DNA of 64,000 nt from Molossus alvarezi (GCA_037176705.1 CM073905.1:30598986-30662985); one strand, 5' to 3'. Counted from the stretch's first letter, positions 10,581 to 22,371 are shown. Numbers and translations: made by a program. Notes: generated from the sequence alone by a model not told the origin.

Positions 10581-11612
10581 GTGTCGAGGCTGCCCCTCCT
10601 GGTGCCTGGGACACACCCTGGGACATGCCCAGCACAAAGAGGATGCCCTCATCGATGTTTGCCGATGAAAGAATGCATCTTAGCTCCTGTCTGGTGTAGG
10701 CACCTACCTGCCATGGTTGCCCCCAGCGACAGGGAGCTCACTCCCCAGTAAGTTAGATCCCTTCCACGGCTGGCTTGTTGTGCGTGTCTCACCCTCGAAC
10801 GATCTCAGACTGGCTTCTTAGCCCAGCATGCTCTCTCCGGCTTTAATTCTGCCCTCCAGACTTCACAGGGTACGTCCCTTCCCTCTCCTCCTGACCACTG
10901 GCTTGATGCTAAGTATGTTGAGTGGGACACACTCAATCCTTGACCCCACAGAGCTCACGGTTTGTTGTGGGGGGATGTAGACATTGATAAATAATGATTT
11001 ACCCCCAGGGTGAGTGATGCTCTGGAGGAGAGGGGTGTAGGAGCTACAAGAGCTTGTAATGGGGAGCCGACCTTTTTGAGGGGGTTGCCATGGTCAAGGA
11101 AGATCTCCATGGAAAATGATGTCTAATGTGGCTTTTAATTATTGGAAGATTCCATCTTAGGCTTCTTTTCAGTTCTGTTTTCTCTGGACCAAACACGGTC
11201 AGTTTCCTTTGTCTGTTTCTCATAGGGCAGGACTTGCAGACCTCTCAGTCCCCCACCTGCTCTTTGTCATCCTCGTGTCCTGTGACTGGAGGACACCGAG
11301 TGCCCCGTCTCCGAGGACGGTATTTGGCTAATCACGCAGCCAAGGACTGCATTAATTTTCCCTCCTCCAGTCACAGGAAATTTTCAGCAGGATCAAAGGC
11401 TGGCTTAGGAGGAACAATAACCACAATAAAACAACAGCACCCACGAGCCTTTATCAAAGGCTTCTCAGGTGGCGGGCGCTGTGCCAAGCACTCCCCGGAC
11501 ACTCATTCACCCATTTCTCCCAGCAGCCGTATAAGCTCACCAGTGAGAGCCAACCCCTTACCGCGCGGGCTTGCATGGACGCTCTGTTGGGAGTGGTGTG
11601 TGCATCTTAGCT

Positions 11613-11760
11613 CAATAATGCTCGTAGCAACCTTATGAGGTAGGTATTTCCATTATTGCCACTTTGCAGATGAAGACACTGAGGCACAGAAAGGTTCATC
11701 AGCTTGCCCCAGGCCACAGAGCTCGGTGGTTCCCGTTCCAGGTGAGGACATTAAGGGCAA
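11613..11760 (-). mobile_element. MIR
   Basis: AACCTTATGAGGTAGGTATT, GCAGATGAAGACACTGAGGC, CAGGCCACAGAGCTCGGTGG. A further weak MIR-like piece lies at 11470-11550 (GGCGCTGTGCCAAGCACT). Confidence 0.82.
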
Positions 11761-13136
11761 GCCATCTCCCCTAGGTCCAGTGGTGACATTGGGCTTTGGC
11801 CCCAGCACTGTGACTCCAGAAGTCAGCCTTAGTCCCTGAGCTCTTTGGAGGAGCATCTCGGGGAAAGGGGTTTGGGTGAGGGAGGTCCCAGCCCCTTCAG
11901 GGAGAAGGAGTCTTTCTCCATTGTCAGCCCTCTGGGGTCTACTCCGGGTCCTGTGGGTAACAGCAGTGTTGACCTGTAAGTACGGAGGTGTTGGGAGAGG
12001 GCCATGAATACTGAGAGCCATGGCTGAGATCTGGGACGGGTGGGGCGGTGAGCCTGCGTGGAAGGTGACTCGTTACCATCAAAACGCGTATCGATGATCT
12101 AGAATGAGCATCGTGCCAACCTTTCCTCTATTTATTGAGTCATTAATTAGACCCATCTAATTCCGCACGGTGTTTCTATTTGGGGACATGGGGAGGGAGA
12201 CATCAGATCATCATCTCATGCCACACTCAGTCTAATGACGTTTTGCTAGAATGGCTTAGAAATTTAGATGCGAACAGACAGTAGGTCTTAGGGGACTTCT
12301 CTCTGTCAGCAAACTCGCTCTTGCAGAGGGAGAGACTTGCACAGGGAGGCTCTGGAAGTCCTTAGATGGCTTATCAGAACTTTCTCGGAGAACAGTTGCA
12401 CTCGATCGAAAGCCAAGTTCTGGATTCCTGGCAACATTTGGCAAAAGGGGATTCTGCCTTGTGGCCCAGCCAGTGCAGACAGAGGCAAACCTGCTTTACT
12501 TCTAAGCCTCTTTGGTGTGCTCAATGGGTGGTCGTCACCGTGTCACGGGTGGTCGTGCGAATTAACCAAAATGGTGCCTGTAGAGCCCTCAGCTCAGTGC
12601 CCGGCCCCCAGTGAAGACAGCGGTTCCATTGGGCAACCTCTGTGTCGCGCATCGAGGATACCAGGGTGACTATGATGTGGACCTTACTTTTAAGGAGCAC
12701 ACTGGCTGCTGGAGAAGCCAGATGTGTGAGCTAATAAATAGCAGTTACACCTGCTACTTACTGTCCAGACTCACCCCCTCAACCATCGTGACCTTCCACA
12801 GGTTCCACGAAGAGTGTGACAGAGCCAGTTCACAGACACTTGCACATGCCTCTGCTCCAGCCACGGCAGCAGAACGAATCACCCCCAACTTGGCGTTCAC
12901 CCGTTTTATTGTGCTAGTAAATTCTCAGGGTCAGGAGCTGGGACGGGCGCAATGGGATGGCCTGTCTGCTCCACGCTGGCTGGCATTGGAACCACCTAAA
13001 CGCTGACCTGCCCTCACAGGTCTGGAGGTGGATGCCAGCTATTGATGAAACCTCAGCTGGGGTCCTCGGCGGGACTCCCAGGCGCGGCCTCGCGTGGCTG
13101 CCACACTACACGCCCCAGCAGCCACATCAGAAAAGA

Positions 13137-14546
13137 AACGGGAAACAGCATTCGTTTTTTCCAGCTTTGTTGAGATGTAACTGACATATGACGTTGGGGA
13201 AGTTGAAGGTGTGCGATGTGACGATTTGGTGCGTGTACATAATGTGAAATGATTCGCACGATAAGGTTAGTAAACACACCCGTCACCTCCCATAATGACC
13301 ACATTGTTGTTATGCCGAGAACATTACCACTCTGTTCTCCTGGTACCTTTGTATATAACGCAGAGTTGTATCATGATACAACGTATTCCCCGTGGTGTTA
13401 CTATTGTTTTAGAACTGCCAGTTTGTACCCTTGGCCCGGCAGCCACCATTCTACTTTCTGTTTCTGTGAGTTCGATGTGTTTTAGATCCCACGTGTAAGG
13501 GAGATCACACAGTATGTGTCTTTGAGCTATTTCACTAAGCACAATGCCCTCATGGCCCATCCTTGTTGTTGCAAAAGGCAGGATTTCCTTATTTTTTATG
13601 GCCAAATAATATTCCATTGTGTGTGTGTAACATATATATGTCTCATCTATATATATATGTATCCACTCATCCGTTGATGGACATGTGGGTTGTATCCATG
13701 TCTTGTTATTGTGAATAACACTGCCGTGAACGCAGGGGTGCACATATCTCTTCAGGGTGGTGATTTCATCTCCTTTGGTTGAAGTGGGATTGCTGGATCA
13801 TATGGTAGTTCTAATTTTAGTGTTTTGAGGAGTCCTTATCCAGTTTTCTGTGATGGTGCACCAAGTTACATCCCTACTTACAGTGTACGAGGGTTCTCTT
13901 TTCCCCACAGTATTGCCAGCACTTGTTATTTCTTGTCCTTTTTTTTTTTTTTTTTTAAATTTTACTCTAACCTATATATTTTGGATATTAACTTCTTACC
14001 AAATAAATTGTTTGCAACTATTTTCTCCCATTCTGTTGGTTGCCTTTTCATTTTGTTGATGGGAACTATTTCCTGTTTTCTTCTAGGGGTTTTATGGTTT
14101 TAGGTCTTACATTTGAAGTCATTCATTTATTTTGAGTTAATTTTTGTGAGTGGCATAGACAGGAGTCCAGTTCTGCATGTGGATGTCCTGTTTGCCCGGC
14201 ACCATCTAGGGAAGGGATGTCCTTTCCTCACCGGGAATCCTGCTTCCTCGTCGGTTGTTAGCTGACCACATGTGCGGGGGTTTATTCCTGAGCTATCACG
14301 TCTGCTCCATTGCTCTGCCTTTTATGTCTGCCTTTATGCCAGTACCACACTGTTTTGGTAACTGTCGCTTTGTAAGATAATTTGAAATCAGGGAGCGTCA
14401 TGCCTCCTGCTTCGTTCTTTCTCAGGTTTGCTTTGGCTGGGGTTTTCTGTGGTTCCATACAAATTTTAGGGTTGTCTTTTCTGTTTCTGGGAAATATGCC
14501 ATTGGAGTTTTGGTAGAGATTGCATTGAATCTATAGGCAGGTAACA
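13137..14546 (-). mobile_element. Old L1 (L1M), 3' UTR into ORF2 end, antisense
   Basis: Read on the given strand: TTCCAGCTTTGTTGAGATGT, TATGGCCAAATAATATTCCA, CTCATCCGTTGATGGACATG, GCTGGATCATATGGTAGTTC, CACTTGTTATTTCTTGTCCT and TTGCATTGAATCTATAGG, in L1 antisense order. The fragment is 5'-truncated and full of stops. A VES SINE follows at 14547. Confidence 0.9.
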
Positions 14547-14782
14547 ATAGATATTTTAAAAAGAAATTTGTTCTTATTAATTTTTTTAGAGAGAGAGGAA
14601 GGGAGAGAGAGATAGAAACACTGATGTAAGAGAGAAACATCGATTGGCTGCCTCCTGCACGCCCCCTACCAGGGATCAAGCCTGCAACCTGGGCATGTGC
14701 CCTGACCGGGAATTGAACCGGGACTTGTCAGTCCATGGGATGGTGCTCAATCCACTGAGCCACATCGACCAGGCAGGTAACA
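14535..14782 (-). mobile_element. VES SINE with 12-bp TSD
   Basis: Body 14547-14770; AGGCAGGTAACA at 14535-14546 and 14771-14782. Contains GGTTCAATTCCCGG-type B box and CATCGATTGGCTGCCTCC (antisense). Confidence 0.88.
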
Positions 14783-15010
14783 TTCATTTTAATGTGTTTT
14801 ATTTAACCCAGTAGATCCAAGATAGGATTATTGTAATATGTCATCAAGATAAAAAAATCACTGAGGCATTTTACATTCTTTCATTTTGGGCTAAGTCTTC
14901 AAAATCTGATGTATATGTTACACTTATAGCCCATCTCCATTCAACGCGCCCCATTTCAAGTGCTCAATAGTTGTGCGTGTCTCGTGGCTGCCCTGTTGGA
15001 TAGAGCTAGT
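14783..15010 (+). mobile_element. hAT-Charlie-type MER fragment
   Basis: TTTTATTTAACCCAGTAGAT, AAGTCTTCAAAATCTGATGT, TTTCAAGTGCTCAATAG and CTGCCCTGTTGGATAGAGCT match a MER family also seen at 54880-55110. Exact subfamily not assigned. Confidence 0.65.
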
Positions 15011-15170
15011 CTGGAGCTCTCCGAGGTGAATTGAACAAGAAACTCTCGCCTTGGGCCCTTGCACCTCTTCCGAGCAGAATGCTGCCTGTCCCCAAACCAA
15101 AGCTCAGTGTCTGACCCCAGCAGGGACTTCCACTGGGCATTTTTAGTTGGCCCGCTGAAGAAGGAAGCAA

Positions 15171-15205
15171 GAACCTGGCCAGTGTGGCTCAGTGGTTGAG
15201 CAGAG
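15171..15205 (+). mobile_element. VES SINE head fragment
   Basis: ACCTGGCCAGTGTGGCTCAG TGGTTGAGCA only; about 30 bp, then unrelated sequence. Confidence 0.6.
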
Positions 15206-15795
15206 AGCACAGCAGGGCAGGAGGGCAGAGGGCACCCTGACCCGGTTTGGGCTTGCATCAAAGGAAGACTTTCTATCAGCCAGGTCTGTTCTCCACGGGG
15301 TGGATCTCTGCAGTGCCCGTCCTGCGAAGGCGTGCGAGCAGAGACTTGATTTGGGTCAGCAAGCAGGAGAGAAATCCCCGTTTGTTGGTAGATTCCATGA
15401 AAACCCATCGACTCATCAAGTTTAATATTCTCTTAAAACACATCGCAGCACATTTTAATTTTGATTGAATTTTGTTTTGTTTCACAACATTATTCTCATT
15501 TATTCATCTGTTTAACTTTGTATTTATAAGCTCATTAACTTCACTCATTTGTGTTTTTTTTTCCATTTCTGTTTTCCCTTTTCTAAAAGCATCAGAATAA
15601 TACCCCCCAAACCAAACAAACCAAAGGCAGAGCCTAGCGGAAGGACGGGGATGGTTAAGATCAGTTTATCCTTCTCCAGGCTCCCATAGCTGCATCTCAC
15701 GTCTGCTGCGTAGTGTCTGGGAATGTCAGGTGAGGGTTAAAGCATCACGGTTCCGCTAGCTGCTAGGCAGGGCCATTTTTAACATCGACCGAGGC

Positions 15796-15895
15796 TGGCC
15801 TGGCCCGTGTGGCTCAGTGGTTGAGCGTGGACCCATGCACCAAGAGGTTGCCTGGCACATAGTAGATTCTCTATAAAAATTTGTTGAACAAAGAA
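15796..15895 (+). mobile_element. VES head fragment joined to an L2/MIR tail
   Basis: 15796-15850 reads GGCCTGGCCCGTGTGGCTCA through ACCCATGCACCAAGAGGTTG (second subfamily head). It runs straight into GCCTGGCACATAGTAGATTC and TTTGTTGAACAAA, an L2-like end, so the SINE is 3'-truncated or the junction is recombinant. Confidence 0.7.
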
Positions 15896-16689
15896 TCCAC
15901 TATGTATAGGGACATTCCAAACGCCACCACACAGAGGAAGGGTTCCTTGGTCAGATGTATTACATAACATGAGTATAGTTTTCTTTCTTGCAGGACTTGT
16001 CAGAGCCTTTAATTTGAAAACTGGCTTGGAGAATCTCCAAAAGGGGGAGCTGATCTTCACTGACACCCAAATTTGTTAGAGCACCAGGCCTCTGTCCCAC
16101 GGCGGAGCGGTGTTATTGGGTGCAGCCCAGTTTGGGGGCTATTCTAAAGTAATCGTGTTTTTCTTTGTGCATCTTCTATTCCTTTCTCCCTTTCTCATGT
16201 GCCATACTCAAGCCCTGCCTCTGTGGTTTTTAGGTAGCGGGGGGACACGCTGGAGGTCAGACGGAATTTGGAAGTGGGTTTCTAAAACACAGTGCGGCCT
16301 CCGTTTCCCGAGAGGCCCAGGCACCATCTGCTTCACTGTCTCCTCGCTGTTTCTGGAGCAGGGAGTCGGGCGATTGTCGGGGGATCGGTGCCCCTCCCTG
16401 TGAAGTTTCCTCGCGGCCCGGCCACTTCCCTGTGACACTGCAGATCCCTCACCGTGGAAAGGAAGTGTCACGCTGCTGGGGCTGAGGGAGCAGGTCGGCA
16501 TGACTTGCCCTCTGTACCCACGTCCCTCTGTCATGGCGCCTGACGGGGAGGAGGTGCTGGGGACGCGGTGACAGGTGTGGGAGGGACAGCCCACTCTAGG
16601 AAGCGACAGGCCTGTTCTCGAGGTCCCGCCGATGTCCGGATGCCTCCACGGGTTCATTTCAGTTCCGAGTCACAGAACACTTGGGTCTG

Positions 16690-17000
16690 AATGAGACCTG
16701 AAGGGAAGGAAGTTCTGCTACTTCTACCACGTGGATGAACCATGAACCTCGAGAGAAGCCGGCACAAAAGGCCATGTACTGTAGGATCCCATTCCTGTGC
16801 ACTGCGCGCAACAGATAAGCCCACAGAGACAGAGTGGATTGTGGGGGCCGGGGCCGAGGGAGGAGGCGACGAGGTGTGCCCGCTTAGTAGGTCCAGGGGC
16901 TCCTTTGGGGTCCTATTCATGTTTGGCTCTTGAGGGAGGCGGTGGTCGCACTTAGATCTGTGAATGGTTAAAATGGTTAATTTTGAGATATGTGAATTTC
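16690..17000 (+). mobile_element. Old L1 (L1M) 3' fragment, sense
   Basis: GGATGAACCATGAACCTCGA, CACAAAAGGCCATGTACTGT, CCACAGAGACAGAGTGG, and GTTAAAATGGTTAATTTTGA near 16967 follow the sense L1M 3' end. The tail is the target of the next SINE pair. Confidence 0.75.
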
Positions 17001-17298
17001 ATCTCATTTTTTATTTTTTTATTTTTTATTTTATTTTATTTTTTTATCCTCACCTGAGGACATTTTTCCATTTTTTGTTCAGATAGAGCGGGAGGGAGAG
17101 AGAGGAACAGAGAGAGAGAGAGAGAGAGAAACATCGACGTGAAAGGGACACATCGAGTGGCTGCCACCCACACAACCGACCAGGGCTGGGGACAAACTGC
17201 AACCGAGGTACATGCCCTTAGCGGGAACCGAACCCGGGTCTCTCCGGACCGCAGGCCGACGCTCTAACCGCTGAACCAAACCGGCCAGGGCTCATCTC

Positions 17299-17301
<3 letters not shown>
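16999..17301 (-). mobile_element. VES SINE, first of a tandem pair
   Basis: Body 17009-17291 between TCATCTCATT at 16999-17008 and 17292-17301. First subfamily, with a long T-rich (A-tail) end. Confidence 0.93.
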
Positions 17302-17331
<30 letters not shown>

Positions 17332-17600
17332 AAATTTTTTTTTTTTTTTTATCCTCACCCGAGGACATTTTCCCATTTTTTGTTCAGATAGAGCGGGAGG
17401 GAGAGAGAGAGGAAGAGAGAGAGAGAGAAACATCGATGTGAAAGGGACACATCGAGTGGCTGCCACCCGCACGACCAACCAGGGCCGGGGACAAACTGCA
17501 ACCGAGGTACGTGCCCTTAGCGGGGACCGAACCCGGGTCTCTCCGGACCGCAGGCCGACGCTCCAACCGCTGAGCCAAACCAGCCAGGGCTCATCTCATT
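17292..17600 (-). mobile_element. VES SINE, second of a tandem pair
   Basis: Body 17302-17590 between the same TCATCTCATT at 17292-17301 and 17591-17600. It has its own (ATTT)n tail (17301-17330) and several substitutions against its neighbour. Confidence 0.93.
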
Positions 17601-17659
17601 TTTTAAAAACGAAGTCCTTGGTCTGACTCCGTTAACAAAACAGATCCCTGGAAGGGTTT

Positions 17660-17840
17660 TGGGGACTTGTCTAGACTGGAGCAGGGAACCTCACCCCAGG
17701 CTGCAGTTGGAATCACTTGAGATTTAAAAAAAAATTCTGGCTGCCTGGACTCCACCCGCAGAGCCGACTTCATGATTCTGGGGTGGGGTCCAGGCAGCAG
17801 GAAGGGGGATTGGAAATTGTGGCTGGTGAGCAGCCTGGAC
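17660..17840 (+). mobile_element. MER5A-like hAT fragment
   Basis: CTGCAGTTGGAATCACTTGA, CTGCCTGGACTCCACCCGCA and GATTCTGGGGTGGGGTCCAG resemble MER5A-type text. Confidence 0.65.
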
Positions 17841-17939
17841 TGGAGCAAGTGTCTCCTGAATCCCATGCTTCCATCCTGTGTGCTGTCTTCCTACCTATGT
17901 CCTTCCCGAGTCTCGACTGTGGGGAGAGGCCGGACATTC

Positions 17940-18105
17940 ACAGCGGTGCCCCCACACTTCAGTGTGCACACCTGTCACCTGGGGAGCATGTTACCCTGAA
18001 GATTGGGGCTCAGCAGGTTCTGAGTGAGGGGTGAGAATCTGCCTTTCCAACCAGCTTTGGGGGGAGGCTAAGGCTGCTGGTCCTGGGACCACACTTAGCC
18101 AGGGT
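17940..18105 (-). mobile_element. MER5A-like hAT fragment
   Basis: CACCTGGGGAGCATGTTACC, GTGAGAATCTGCCTTTCCAA and GCTGGTCCTGGGACCACACT are the antisense MER5A order. Confidence 0.65.
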
Positions 18106-18179
18106 CTAAAACACAAACAAATCAGCAAAGTTAACATTTAGTTCTGAGACGTTTGTTTGAAAGTGTATACAGTGCAAGG

Positions 18180-18370
18180 CAGTCATTGAGTCTCATGCTC
18201 TGTTTGTGCTGTCTGGTCATTTTAGGCCATTTAATCCTGACATCAGTTCTATGAAGCAAGTATTTCGATTGTCCCTGTTTTACAGATGAGGAAACTGAGG
18301 CTCAGAGGCACACAACTCTCCAGCTGTGAGTAGGAGAGCTAGAGTCAACCCCGCCCTTAACCACCTGTAG
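18180..18370 (-). mobile_element. MIR
   Basis: CATTTAATCCTGACATCAGT, TGTTTTACAGATGAGGAAAC, TGAGGCTCAGAGG, then ACCCCGCCCTTAACCACCTG. Confidence 0.87.
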
Positions 18371-19181
18371 AGAATTATGTCCCCCCCCCCCCCGCCCCCA
18401 AGTCTCTGCGTCTCGGCCAGGATGGTTCAGAGATGGCCCAGGTGATATTCAGAGTCCAAATTCAGAGGCCAGGCTATTCCATAAAAAGGCGTGTCTGGGT
18501 GTTAGAATGCAATGAGCAGGCCCCCTAAATGAGGGGCTCTGTGGCTGACGTCAGTGGGGCCTCCCGTCTGTTTCTGGGGGTGGAGGTGGCCGACTCATCC
18601 TGGTTTGTCTGGTAGCAAACCAGGCTGACTGGTCCCCCTTACGTATCATCCAGAGTCCTCCCTGGCTTCCGAGGACCTCAGGGTGGTGGTGGCCAGTGGG
18701 ACAAGGTGTCTGACGATGCCCCTGTGTGGCCGTTCCCATCTACGGCTTGTCTTGGTCAAAACTTGGGCCTTTTCCAACAGTGTGTCTTTGGACACCCCTG
18801 GATTGTTCTGTGACGAGGGGAGCAGCTTAGCTTTCGTTTCTGAAGAGCTTGCCGAGAGGTGCCGTTTTGATTCCAGTTCTCATCAAGGACCTGGAACCGT
18901 GGAAAGACTTCCAGTATCACTAAGCAGTTGAGGGAATCTCCTGATTTCCTGCAGAAAACCCATTCCCTTGAAGGCTGGTTTCTTCATGGGGTGGCTGGAG
19001 AGATTCTGTGTCTTTCTCAGGGAGGTGAAGATGGGAACAGCCGCTAAGAACAGTGATGCTAAAACCACAGCAGCAGCGATGCCGATGCTGATGCTTTTGG
19101 CTGCCATTTGCTGAGCGTGGAGCCCAGGTCTCCAAGTGGACGGTGACCATGCCGACGGACGGCATCGTAGCAAGCTCTGCA

Positions 19182-19382
19182 CGCTTTCTTAAAGGGCCAG
19201 ACAGTAAATGTTTTAGGCTTCTGAAGGCCATATGTTCTTGTTGTAACCGCTCAACTCAGCCTGTCTACGGTGAAATCAGCCGCACAACAATCCCTAAACC
19301 AATAAGCATGGCTGCGTCCCAATACAATCAAGTTTTCAAAAATGGGTGGCTGGCCCTCGGGCTGCGGTTTGCTGACCCGTGA
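19182..19382 (-). mobile_element. hAT-Charlie-group nonautonomous element
   Basis: Antisense of the family at 886-1097: AAAGGGCCAGACAGTAAATG, GCGTCCCAATACAATC, GGCCCTCGGGCTGC and the end GGTTTGCTGACCCGTG. Confidence 0.8.
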
Positions 19383-19387
19383 TGCAG

Positions 19388-19605
19388 AGGAAAGAGAATG
19401 GTCTTTGGGAGTCAAACTTGGGTTCCAGACCCAGCTCTGCCGCTTTCTAGCAGTGACCTTGAACACGTGTCCCCGTGACCTCTCAGAGCCCCAGCATGCT
19501 CATCTGTAAAATGGGGACAAGGGTGCATCCAGTCTCACAGAGGTATAGTGAGGATCAAATGCAAGTCGGGAGCCCTGCATCGTAGCCAGTGCTTAGTAAA
19601 CGCTC
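19388..19605 (+). mobile_element. MIR
   Basis: CAAACTTGGGTTCCAGACCC, CAGCTCTGCCGCTTTCTAGC, CATCTGTAAAATGGGGACAA, CAGTGCTTAGTAAACGCTCA. Confidence 0.93.
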
Positions 19606-19610
19606 ACGCT

Positions 19611-19870
19611 TTTTTTTTTTTTTTAATCCTCACCTGAGGACATTTTTTTTTGTATTTATCTTCGGATAGAGAGGGAGGAATAGGGGGAGGAAGAGAGAGA
19701 GAGAGAAACATTGATGCGAGAGAGACACATCGAGTGGCCGCCACCCACACGACCCCAACCGGGGCCAGGGACAAACTGCAACCGAGGTACGTGCCCTTAG
19801 CGGCAACCGAACCCTGGACTCTCTGGTCCGCGGGCTGACACTCTAACTGCTGAGCCAAACCGGCCAGGGT
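19611..19870 (-). mobile_element. VES SINE
   Basis: First-subfamily copy inserted at the end of the preceding MIR. Flanks AAACGCTCACGCT and AACGCACACTCT look like a diverged TSD. Confidence 0.9.
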
Positions 19871-20674
19871 AACGCACACTCTTTTATATAAGCTCCCCGG
19901 CAGGGGCCAGGGGAATGAGGCATCCCGGCACCTCTTTTGGGCGCTGTGGCAGAAGAGACAGTACACGGTGTCCAAACCCTCTTCCCGGGCCTGCAGCTCT
20001 GGAACGGAGCGTGGTGTTCCTTCCCCAGTGCCCCGTGATGAGGGAGCGGCCCCAGTCCTCTCTCTTCGTTTTCATGCCCCATAAATCACTCTGACAAGGG
20101 CTTGTTGTTACTTAACTCTGTGCATTGTTTTGGCAGTGGCTGGGAGGAGAGGGGAGGGCAGGGAGGCATCGTTTTGTCCGGAATTGCTCCAGGAATGGAA
20201 ATATTTTTTGTGTGAATTAATATTCATCAAATCGATCAGGTAAACATCCAGGAACGCCAGGGCCCGGGCAGTTGATCAATTCCGGCTTCAGGATGCAATT
20301 AGCATTCAGATGGCACTGAGACGCAGAAATGAAGCCAGCCCGAGAGATCCCATTTTCCCCAGGTCGGCGGTGGGGGTGGGGGGCGTGGCGATTCATTTGT
20401 CACTTGTGTATATGCAGAATGATACCTTCTTGTCAGGGCTGGGGCTGCGAGTCAGGATGTAACTTTCCCTTGAGCCTCAAACTCCAACGAGGGTTTTGAC
20501 AAACTCTGACTCCAAAGATGCAGCGGGCTTTCTGGGTGTTCCTGGGGAAGAGTGAGGGGCGGAAACGGAAGGGAACGCACCTGCCTGGTCCCTCTCCCCC
20601 ACCTGCTCCGTCCCAGGTACCAGACTGAGAGATTACTCTGTTCCTTCTGTCACCTTCATACAGACTCAAGACAT

Positions 20675-20735
20675 CAGCTGTTATTATTGTTTTATCTCCA
20701 TTTTATAGATGAGAAAACAGGCTCAGAGAGAAGGG
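20675..20735 (-). mobile_element. MIR core fragment
   Basis: TTATTATTGTTTTATCTCC, ATTTTATAGATGAGAAAACA, GGCTCAGAGAGAA. Confidence 0.65.
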
Positions 20736-21125
20736 TAGGCGGAATAATGCCCCCCCCACCCCGGATGTCCACACCCTGGTCCCTGTGACTCTCACCTTAC
20801 ATGGCATCAGGGACTTGCAGATGTGATTCAGTTAAAAAGGTCTTGAAAGGGGGACATGATCCTGGATTATCTAGGTGGCCCAATATCATCACAAAGTTGC
20901 TTATAAGAGGAAGAGAGAGGCAGGAGGAGTCAGGGATTTAAAGATGCTACATGCTGTGTCTGGAGACGCAGGAAGGAGCCGGGAGCCATAAGGAATTTTG
21001 GGTGGCCTCGGGAAGCTGGAAAGGGCAAAGGAACACATTGTCCCCCTGGCGCCACCACTCGATTGTAGCCCAGTAAGACCCAATTTGGACTCCGCTGTCC
21101 AGAACTCAAGGCACTAAATGTATTG
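20733..21125 (+). mobile_element. MLT1-type (MaLR) LTR
   Basis: GGCGGAATAATGCCCC, GATGTCCACACCCTGGTCCC, CCTTACATGGCATCAGGGAC, TTGCAGATGTGATTCAGTTA, GATCCTGGATTATCTAGGTG and TTGTAGCCCAGTAAGACCCA. A solo, decayed LTR of an ancient ERVL-MaLR element; no internal retroviral genes seen. Confidence 0.8.
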
Positions 21126-22029
21126 CACGGAGTCACCACACATGTGGTCCTTAGTAACAGGCAATTGGAAACAGACACACTTGCCTGAGGTTGTGTAGCT
21201 AGCGAGTGGCTTAGCTCAACATTTCTTTTGCAAACGCATCCCACACCTTCGCAGTCACCCCATTCCTGGGGACAGGTTACCTCCGGGGAGAAACTTGGAT
21301 CCTGTAAAGTTCTTCAGTCCCGGGGTCCCTCAGGAATCACCCTGACTCAGCCACACACACTTCCTGCTCCCTGGCCCTTCCCACCCCTTCTCCACCCGGT
21401 TGGAATGTGCTTTTCTCCAGCTGAGTGGCCATCGGGGCTCCGCCTCCCCAGCTCCCCAGGGGACATGCACCCAGGCCTCTGTGACTCTTGGGGGCTTTAT
21501 GCTTTGGTAATCAGGAATAGCAGATGAGGAGGCACCAATAGGAACTCTGTCCTCTGAGCCCCTGTCCCCCAGGGCCAGGCTCATGGTGAGGAACCACAAG
21601 TGCCACCATAACAGAGATCTGGGTCCTTAGCTTCTGTGACCATCTGAAATGGTGTCCTGCAGGTGCCTGGAACCCTGCCCCCTTTTTACTCCTGACTCTG
21701 CTCATAGGTGAGCTGTAGAGACCCAAGCAGTCTAATCACAGGTGGGACTGGGGGGCATGTGAGGACCTCAGGCTCTTCAGAAAGGCTGACGCCCACAGGC
21801 ACCCAAGCTTGGAAGACGCCCTTTGGGTGTTTCTCCTAAGCCTCCAGGTAGAGAGCCGTTGTCATTGACTTATCACCTACATCTTGCGGGCACCTGAAGG
21901 CAGATTACTTGCCCACCCCACCTCATCCAGCTTGTGCCCGTCTTTACTCCCGTACAGCTCTGGGAGGTGGAGTAGAGTTTTGGGGCCTCTCAGGTACCCC
22001 AGATCCTTCACAATCATCACTATTCTTCA

Positions 22030-22214
22030 GTTATCACTAATCATCGCTAAGGACCAGGCAGTGTGGTTTGCATCCATGTGACAGCAACCTGGGTACCATT
22101 AGAGATCAGGAAACAGGCTCAGAGAGGTCAGGTGTCTTTTCCAAGGGCACGCAGCTTGGAGGCGGCTGAGCTGAGCTGCAAATACGATCTGCCTGATTCC
22201 TGAGCCCAATCCTC
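22030..22214 (-). mobile_element. MIR
   Basis: AGATCAGGAAACAGGCTCAG, AGGGCACGCAGCTTGGAGG, ATCTGCCTGATTCCTGAGCC. The following short SINE inserted at its end. Confidence 0.72.
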
Positions 22215-22371
22215 TGAATTTCACTTTTGTTTTTTGTTGCCACCTGCACGGCCCCCGGGACAAACCGCAACCGAGGTACATGCCCCTGGCTGGAATTGAA
22301 CCCGGGACTCTGGTCTGCAGGCCGACACTGTAACCGCTCAGCCAAACCGGCCAGGGCTGAATTTCACTTTT
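22215..22371 (-). mobile_element. Shortened VES SINE with 14-bp TSD
   Basis: Body 22229-22357 is only 129 bp: tRNA-related head and GGGACAAACCGCAACCGAGG are kept, but the CT-rich stretch and GTCCTCGGGTGAGGAT tail are missing and a short T run comes straight after GTTGCC. TSD TGAATTTCACTTTT at 22215-22228 and 22358-22371 is perfect, so this may have inserted in its short form. Confidence 0.9.

Noticed and set aside
17079..17578. tRNA genes suggested by A-box/B-box motifs
   Set aside because: The motifs are the Pol III promoter of SINEs; no cloverleaf or anticodon arm is preserved.
20733..21125. Possible endogenous retrovirus with coding genes at the LTR copies
   Set aside because: Only solo, decayed MLT1-type LTRs are present here and at 33440, 46446, 62085 and 62733; no gag, pol or env reading frame is visible.
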